A DNA stretch of 46,081 nt from positions 1 through 46,081 of the forward strand of contig NZ_JAIZDA010000030.1 of assembly GCF_020404405.1 (NCBI RefSeq), given 5' to 3'. This DNA comes from Novosphingobium sp. FKTRR1 (lineage in GTDB: Bacteria; Pseudomonadota; Alphaproteobacteria; Sphingomonadales; Sphingomonadaceae). The translations under genes and the position numbers were made by a program. Positions 41,306-46,081 of this stretch are shown here, piece by piece (position 1 is the first letter of the stretch; every line of letters starts with the position of its first letter). The notes below the pieces were generated by a model. The model saw only the letters and a list, made by a program, of their open reading frames with translations. It searched no databases and was not told the origin of the DNA.

Positions 41306-42514
41306 ATGGACCTGAACTACGGCGAAGCTGCGGAGGCGTTCCGCAAGGAAGTTCGCGGCTTCATCAGGCAGGCCTGGCAGCCCGGCGAATTGCGCGGGAC
41401 CGAGCTTAAGGATTACATCCGTTCCTTCCGCCGTGCCGCGATCGACAACGGCTATCTCTACCGATCAGTGCCCAAGCGCTATGGCGGCTCCGAGCAGCCA
41501 GTTGACGTGATCCGCGCGCAAGTGATTCGCGAGGAATTCGGCCGCGCTCGTGCGCCCATGGAAGTGGGCGGCAACGGCGTAAACATGACTGTGCCGACCT
41601 TGCTGGAGAAGGGCACCGAGGAGCAGCGTGATCTGTTCATCCGGAAGACCATCGAGGGCGACTACGTTTGGGGGCAGGGCTATTCCGAGCCAGGTTCGGG
41701 TAGCGATCTCGCCTCGGTGCGCACCAAAGCCGAGCTTTCTGCCGACGGCGGCAAGTGGATCGTCAACGGCCAGAAGATCTGGACCAGCCAGGGCATGCAA
41801 TCGACCCACATGTTCATGCTGGTGCGCACCGAACCCGATGCGCCCAAACACGACGGTATTACCTACCTGCTAATGGACCTGAACCAGCCTGGGATTACGC
41901 GTCGCCCCATCCGTCAGATGACCGGTGAACAGGGTGGCCACACGTTCTGCGAGTTCTTTTTCGACAATGCCGAGGCGCCGGTTTCATGGCAGGTCGGTGA
42001 GCGCGGACAGGGCTGGTATGTCAGCCGGACGACGCTCAAGCATGAACGCGCCAGCATCGGCAGCGCCGATGGGCTTGGCAGCCAGTTTCGCAAACTGGTC
42101 GAACTGGCGCAGGAAATGGGCCGGATCGGCGATCCGCTGGTGCGCGACCGGCTAGTGGAAATCGAAGGCCGCGTGCTCTCGCATCGCTATACCAGTTTTC
42201 GCCTGTTCTCCTGCGCGGCAGCGGGCGAGGATGCGGGGCCTGTCCAATTGCTGATGAAGCTGCTGCTGACCGAGATCGGCCACGATATCGCACTGCTCGC
42301 GCAGGACTTGATCGGCGAACAGGGCATGACCGAGCCGGTCGGGGCTGGCGGGCGTGGCCCCCGTGGTCCGCGCGGACCCAACAAGTGGCTGGACCAGATC
42401 ATGGGCAGCCTCGGCAATTCAATTGCTGGTGGAACCAGCAATATTCAGCGCAACATCGTTGGCGAGCGGGGGCTGGGCCTGCCGCGCGATCTCGCGATGA
42501 GCGCGGAGAAGTAG
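41306..42514 (+). CDS. Acyl-CoA dehydrogenase subunit 3 (FAD-motif-bearing)
   Basis: A 402-residue ACAD. The middle domain shows GQGYSEPGSGSDLASVRTKA (about residue 125) and NGQKIWTSQGMQ; the C-terminus has SIAGGTSNIQRNIVGERGLGLPR, where the usual catalytic Glu position is Ala. A Gly/Pro/Arg-rich insert (GPRGPRGPNKW, about 355-365) is unusual. I chose ATG 41306, with GGGAGAG nine bases upstream; TTG 41300 is less likely. The subunit 4 gene starts three bases after its stop and is the probable partner. First gene of a run that ends at the right-hand IS. Confidence 0.88.
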   Translation: MDLNYGEAAEAFRKEVRGFIRQAWQPGELRGTELKDYIRSFRRAAIDNGYLYRSVPKRYGGSEQPVDVIRAQVIREEFGRARAPMEVGGNGVNMTVPTLLEKGTEEQRDLFIRKTIEGDYVWGQGYSEPGSGSDLASVRTKAELSADGGKWIVNGQKIWTSQGMQSTHMFMLVRTEPDAPKHDGITYLLMDLNQPGITRRPIRQMTGEQGGHTFCEFFFDNAEAPVSWQVGERGQGWYVSRTTLKHERASIGSADGLGSQFRKLVELAQEMGRIGDPLVRDRLVEIEGRVLSHRYTSFRLFSCAAAGEDAGPVQLLMKLLLTEIGHDIALLAQDLIGEQGMTEPVGAGGRGPRGPRGPNKWLDQIMGSLGNSIAGGTSNIQRNIVGERGLGLPRDLAMSAEK

Positions 42515-42517
42515 GCC

Positions 42518-43525
42518 ATGCATTTTCATCTTACTGCCGAACAGGTCGCGATTCAGGACGCGGTGCGCGGGACGCTTAACGAAGCCTGGGATATGGAACG
42601 GCTTCATGCCTTTGCCGATGGTGATGTCGATTTCGACGCGGATAGTTGGCAGGCGCTGATGGCGCTTGGTATTGGCGGTTTGGCACTGTCCGAGGCCGAT
42701 GGCGGTGCCGGGCTTGGGTTGCTTGATGCGGCATTGGTCTGCGAAGTGGCGGGCGAAGCGGCCGCGCCGGGGCCGCTGATCGGGCAGATTGTCGCTGCCA
42801 TAGCCGTGGCTCATTGCCGCCATGAAGCAACCCGCGCGTTGCTGCCCGGGATCGCGAGCGGCGAGATCGTGGCGACGATCGCGCTGGACAGCGATCTGGT
42901 CCAGTGCGCCCGCGCTGCGCACCTGTTCCTCGCCGGCGACGGGGCCGGCGGATTGTGCCTCACCGCGGCGGGCGAAGGTGTCGAGATCGAACCAGTTACC
43001 GCCACCGATCGCAGCCGCCCAGTTTCGCGGGTCAGGTTTGGCGCGGCAACCACGTATCCGCTGTTTTCAGCTGGTGATCCAATGGTTCAACGGGTTCGCG
43101 ATGCGGCGCTTATCCTGATTGCTGCTGATGCGCTCGGAGGCGCGCAGCATTGCACCGATCTCTCGGTTGAGTATGCCAAGACCCGTGAGCAGTTCGGGCA
43201 GCCGATCGGCCGGTTTCAGGGCCTCAAGCACCAGCTTGCGCACATGATGCTCGATGTCGAACCTGCGCGCGCGCAAGTCTGGTATGCCGCATATGCATGG
43301 GATGCAGCTTTGCCCGATGCGACGCGCGTTGCGGCGATGGCCAAGGCCCATCTGTGCGAGGTTTATACCCGCACGACCCGCGCCGCCATCGCCGTACATG
43401 GCGGTATTGGCTATACGTGGGAATATGGGCTGAACTACTGGTTTCGCCGCTCGGTACACGACCGTGCCTGGCTCGGCAGCCCGGCAGAACATCGGGCCCG
43501 TGCAGCGGAGCTGGCCGGCTGGTAG
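42518..43525 (+). CDS. Acyl-CoA dehydrogenase subunit 4 (degenerate middle domain)
   Basis: A 335-residue, short ACAD-fold protein. Starts MHFHLTAEQVAIQDAVRGTL. The middle domain lacks SEP.GSD (it reads ATIALDSDLVQCA) and is shortened, while the C-terminal domain keeps TREQFGQPIGRFQGLKHQLA and VHGGIGYTWEYGLNYWFRR. This mirrors subunit 1, so subunits 3/4 repeat the same asymmetric pairing in reverse gene order. Three bases separate it from subunit 3. Confidence 0.87.
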   Translation: MHFHLTAEQVAIQDAVRGTLNEAWDMERLHAFADGDVDFDADSWQALMALGIGGLALSEADGGAGLGLLDAALVCEVAGEAAAPGPLIGQIVAAIAVAHCRHEATRALLPGIASGEIVATIALDSDLVQCARAAHLFLAGDGAGGLCLTAAGEGVEIEPVTATDRSRPVSRVRFGAATTYPLFSAGDPMVQRVRDAALILIAADALGGAQHCTDLSVEYAKTREQFGQPIGRFQGLKHQLAHMMLDVEPARAQVWYAAYAWDAALPDATRVAAMAKAHLCEVYTRTTRAAIAVHGGIGYTWEYGLNYWFRRSVHDRAWLGSPAEHRARAAELAGW

Positions 43526-43529
43526 CGCG

Positions 43530-44032
43530 ATGGAAGGGACAAATCTTGCCTCCGGCGTAGCGCGGCTCCAACCCGATGATCATTTCATGATCCCGTCGGA
43601 AACCAAAGCCTTGCCGATGCATGTCGGCGCGCAGTTGTTGGCAGACGTTGAAATTATATATCTTGTCGGGGAGGAAACGACGTCCACGCCCGATACAGAA
43701 GCGCACTACGCTCACGGTGTCGTACTCTACCAGCAACGGCTCGATCGGAAGCAGCCGCCGTTCATGGCACTTCCGTTCCTGGTCTGGCCAGTTAACGTCG
43801 CGTTGGGGAGTATCGCCAAATCCACAATTTCCCCTTGCCGATCATCGGTGGCGAGCAATTTCTCGACAGAACATTCCGCCGTAGCGGCGATAACCTCGAA
43901 ACGGGGGCGATCGCCGACTCAGAAACGATCGCTTTTGCCACCCGGATCGCTGACGTGTTCTGGCTGGCGGTACAGGGCTATGTCCGACCGGCGGGTGTCG
44001 GGGCGATGCAGCTTGCAGGAGTAAGGTCATGA
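43530..44032 (+). pseudogene. Decayed WS/DGAT-like acyltransferase remnant (tentative)
   Basis: Two open pieces in different frames. The first begins MEGTNLASGVARLQPDDHFM and contains ALPMHVGAQLL, which resembles the N-terminal L.p.D..F...E....PMHVG block of wax-ester synthase/diacylglycerol acyltransferases. The second, open from 43796 to the TGA at 44032, reads GDNLETGAIADSETIAFA, like the family's C-terminal strands. The full protein is about 450-500 residues, so most of the centre, with the HHxxxDG active site, is missing. The second frame's stop overlaps the next gene by four bases (ATGA), suggesting it was the original coupled frame. The family assignment is from short motifs only. Confidence 0.45.
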
Positions 44033-44316
44033 AACCAGGTTCGCGTTTGAGAAGCAGCGTTTGCGACAGTGAAGTGGTGGTTATCCGCTATGCCAGCGGC
44101 GCCTTGACCTGCGGCGGCGCACCGCTTGCCGATGAGGGGGGCGACGCTGCAGAGATCGACCCAGCGCAAGCCGGTGGCACAGTCATGGGCAAGCGGTATG
44201 TCGATGCCGGCGGCACGGTCGAGTTGCTCTGTGTCAAGCCGGGCAAGGGCACGCTTGCACTGGATGGCGAGGCGCTGCATCTCAAGGAAGCCAAACCGCT
44301 TCCGGCCTCGGATTGA
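44029..44316 (+). CDS. Small conserved-looking protein, 95 residues, unknown
   Basis: Starts MKPGSRLRSSVCDSEVVVIR and includes LTCGGAPLADEGG, GKRYVDAGGTVELLCVKPGKG and LALDGEALHLKEAKP. It is beta-rich with two short Cys positions (CDSE and TCGG) plus a third (LLCVK), so a metal or small beta-barrel fold is possible. I have no family for it. The start overlaps the decayed acyltransferase stop by four bases and CoA ligase 3 begins 18 bp downstream, so it belongs to the same transcript. Possibly a ligase accessory. Confidence 0.65.
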   Translation: MKPGSRLRSSVCDSEVVVIRYASGALTCGGAPLADEGGDAAEIDPAQAGGTVMGKRYVDAGGTVELLCVKPGKGTLALDGEALHLKEAKPLPASD

Positions 44317-44334
44317 GCGAGCCAGGCATTTTCC

Positions 44335-45825
44335 ATGAACATAGCCCTATTTCTCGAAATGGCCGCGCTGGCTGATGCAAACCGGATCGGCCTCGTATGC
44401 GACGGCAAGCGCTGGTCTTACGGCGAGCTTGATGCAGCAGCGCGCGGGGCCTGTGCGCTCATCCGCGCCAGCGGCGCCAGCCACGTCGCGCTGCTCGATG
44501 AATCAAGTGAGGCGGCGGTGATCGCGCTGTTCGGCGCGGCACTGGCCGGGGTGCCGTATTGCCCGCTCAATTATCGTCTTGCGGATACGGATCTCGCCGC
44601 TTTGCTCGACCGGGTCGCGCCGGCGCTTGTCGTCGGTGATGTCCAGAGGGTTGAGAAGCTGTCGGGTGGACACACAGTATACCCGCGCAGCGAGTTCACG
44701 CTTGCCGCGCTGGAGGCTGTGGCGGACGAGCAGGCCGATTATGATCCGGGCGAAGGCGTCGCGATCCAACTCTTCACCAGCGGCACTACTGCCGCACCCA
44801 AAGCTGCCATTCTCGCGCATTCTAACCTTGTGTCCTACATTCTCGGCACGGTCGATTTCGGCTCGGCGGAGGAAAGTGAGGCAACGCTGGTTTCAGTACC
44901 GCCATACCACATCGCCGGGATCGCTGCGCTCGCCTCGTCGATTTACGCGCAGCGGCGAGTTGTGTTGCTCCCGGCGTTTGCGCCGGAAGATTGGCTCAAG
45001 CTGGTCGCAGCAGAGAAGGTCACCAATGCTTTTGTCGTGCCAACCATGCTAGGCCGGATCATTCAGGCGCTGGACAAAGGTGTTCGGGCCGACATCGGCT
45101 CGCTCAAGGCCATTGCCTATGGCGGGGGCAAGATGCCGCTGGAGTTGATCCACCAGGCACTGGACCTGTTTCCCGAAACCGCCTTTACCAACGCCTACGG
45201 CCTGACCGAAACGAGTTCAACGGTCGCGCTGCTGGGGCCTAACGAGCATCGCGCCGCGCATGGTTCTGATGATCCCAAGGTGCGCGCCCGACTGGCCTCG
45301 GTTGGTATTCCGCTGCCGACAATCGAACTAGAAATCCGCGGCGAGGATGGCGAAGTGCTGCCGGCCGGGCAGCCAGGTGAAATCTATGTGCGCGGCGATC
45401 AGGTTTCGGGCCAGTACAAGGAAAAGAGCGCGCTCGATGCCGAAGGCTGGTTCCCGACCCGAGATGCAGGTTATCTCGACGAGGACGGCTACCTGTTCCT
45501 GGCCGGGCGGGCAGACGATGTCATCGTGCGCGGAGGTGAAAATATCTCCCCGGGCGAGATCGAGGATTTGCTGCTCACCCATCCGGCGATCGCCGATATT
45601 GCCGCGGTCGCCGTACCCAGCCTCGAATGGGGTGAGGCGGTCGGGATCGCAGTGGTGGTGCGTGGCGGCTTTGCGCATCCTACGGAGGACGAGATCAAGA
45701 GCATCGTCCGCGCGCGCCTGCGTTCGAGCCGGGTGCCCGAACTCGTTCGGTTCTTTCCCAGCTTACCGTACAACGAAATGGGCAAGCTACTGCGCCGCGA
45801 AGTGAAGAAGTTGCTCGCCGCATGA
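44335..45825 (+). CDS. Acyl-CoA ligase 3 (AMP-forming)
   Basis: A 496-residue adenylate-forming CoA ligase. The phosphate loop is LFTSGTTAAPKAAI (the usual G after TT is Ala), the second loop TNAYGLTETSSTVA, the hinge RDAGYLDEDGYLFLAGRADD and the C-terminal Lys lies in NEMGKLLRREVKKLL. Third distinct ligase of the cluster; the acyl acceptor cannot be named. The truncated nitronate-monooxygenase-like gene starts within its stop codon (ATGA). Confidence 0.88.
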   Translation: MNIALFLEMAALADANRIGLVCDGKRWSYGELDAAARGACALIRASGASHVALLDESSEAAVIALFGAALAGVPYCPLNYRLADTDLAALLDRVAPALVVGDVQRVEKLSGGHTVYPRSEFTLAALEAVADEQADYDPGEGVAIQLFTSGTTAAPKAAILAHSNLVSYILGTVDFGSAEESEATLVSVPPYHIAGIAALASSIYAQRRVVLLPAFAPEDWLKLVAAEKVTNAFVVPTMLGRIIQALDKGVRADIGSLKAIAYGGGKMPLELIHQALDLFPETAFTNAYGLTETSSTVALLGPNEHRAAHGSDDPKVRARLASVGIPLPTIELEIRGEDGEVLPAGQPGEIYVRGDQVSGQYKEKSALDAEGWFPTRDAGYLDEDGYLFLAGRADDVIVRGGENISPGEIEDLLLTHPAIADIAAVAVPSLEWGEAVGIAVVVRGGFAHPTEDEIKSIVRARLRSSRVPELVRFFPSLPYNEMGKLLRREVKKLLAA

Positions 45826-45953
45826 TGTTCGATGGTCTTGCGCTGCCGCTGGTCTGCGCACCTATGAGCTTTGCCTCCTCGGTCGAATTGGCGACAGCCT
45901 GCAGCAGGGCTGGCGTAGTCGCCGGATGGCAAGGCGGAGCGGCGACCAAGCTT
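45822..45953 (+). pseudogene. Nitronate monooxygenase-like gene, cut off by the IS after 44 codons
   Basis: The 44 native codons read MMFDGLALPLVCAPM, then ATACSRAGVVAGWQGG, matching the N-terminal FMN-binding (beta/alpha)8 start of 2-nitropropane dioxygenase/nitronate monooxygenase proteins. After CTT at 45951-45953 the frame runs into IS sequence and stops seven codons later. Such proteins often act as enoyl reductases or oxidases in fatty-acid clusters, so a role here before disruption is plausible. The start overlaps ligase 3 by four bases. The rest of the gene lies beyond the IS, or is lost. Confidence 0.7.
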
Positions 45954-45954
45954 A

Positions 45955-46081
45955 GAGCCCGAGCGAAAAGTGGTTGAGCGATATCAGTAGGTTGTGATTC
46001 AGCGTCGTTGTCGAGACGATGGAGGAAGCACATGCCCTGGACTGATACCGCTCGCCGCAAGCATATGCGGGAAGGTGCGGG
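45955..46081 (+). mobile_element. 5' end of an IS5-like insertion sequence, right copy (partial)
   Basis: Inverse-identical to positions 1-127. It interrupts the nitronate-monooxygenase-like gene at 45953/45954. The copy starts gagcccgagcg and runs through a leader to GGAGGAA and the transposase ATG at 46032. The immediately flanking bases differ from the left copy (TTA here versus TAA at the left copy, read in IS orientation), so the two ends are not one target-site pair. Confidence 0.75.
46032..46081 (+). CDS. IS5-like transposase, N-terminal fragment (runs off the window)
   Basis: Same sixteen codons as the left copy: MPWTDTARRKHMREGA, preceded by GGAGGAA. Continues outside the window. 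Confidence 0.6.
   Translation, partial: MPWTDTARRKHMREGA

Noticed and set aside
1..46081. Composite transposon carrying the whole segment
   Set aside because: The segment includes essential core genes such as pyrD and ftsK, and the flanking bases of the two IS ends do not match as a target duplication. A contig break at a repeated IS is simpler.
1..46081. tRNA, rRNA, CRISPR arrays, prophage genes
   Set aside because: Looked for cloverleaf-like, repeat-spacer and phage structural signals by eye; none convincing.

Overview
The window reads as a high-GC alphaproteobacterial chromosome segment, most likely from the Sphingomonadales (a Novosphingobium/Sphingomonas-type genome). This rests on overall protein character, the housekeeping gene set and the sphingomonad-like fatty-acid/CoA gene content; no 16S or other taxonomic marker is present. 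Both ends carry the same 127-128 bp in inverted orientation. This is the 5' end of an insertion sequence whose transposase begins MPWTDTARRK (IS5-like), so the segment probably stops where a repeated IS interrupted assembly or where two IS copies flank it.

Region 1 (about 0.38-30.4 kb) is ordinary core genome: pyrD, gamma-glutamyltransferase, a long-chain acyl-CoA ligase, an EthD-domain protein, a LysR regulator with an aldo/keto reductase, two diguanylate cyclases, a YggS-type PLP protein divergent from a degenerate ThiE/TenI-like protein, the ftsK translocase, a thioesterase, oligopeptidase B divergent from an M24 aminopeptidase, a VOC protein, an EF-hand protein with a two-component system, a HerA-type ATPase, and a tightly coupled run pabBC-aminotransferase-RluA-ArfB.

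Region 2 (about 30.6-45.95 kb) is a compact acyl-CoA catabolic cluster. It holds three AMP-forming CoA ligases, two adjacent pairs of acyl-CoA dehydrogenase subunits, two crotonase-fold enzymes with non-standard catalytic residues, a double-hotdog MaoC dehydratase, a TesB-like thioesterase, an APH-fold kinase, a small unknown protein, a decayed acyltransferase-like gene and a nitronate-monooxygenase-like gene cut off by the right-hand IS. Genes lie in three divergent pairs of transcription units. Each of the three divergent intergenic gaps contains one copy of a near-identical AT-rich palindromic site (CCTAGTTATATAACT type). This suggests one regulator, not encoded here, controls the whole cluster. 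No thiolase and no ring-cleavage enzyme are present, so the cluster probably performs activation and beta-oxidation-like shortening of an unusual branched, alicyclic or hydroxylated acid (for example a steroid or terpenoid side chain) and relies on other loci for completion. The kinase-dehydrogenase coupling recalls LvaA and ACAD10/11 chemistry on 4-hydroxyacyl-CoAs, but this is inference.

The most noteworthy signals are the shared operator, the kinase/ACAD coupling, the two asymmetric ACAD pairs, the IS-bounded edge with a truncated gene, and the EF-hand/two-component operon preceded by 10-bp-spaced direct repeats.
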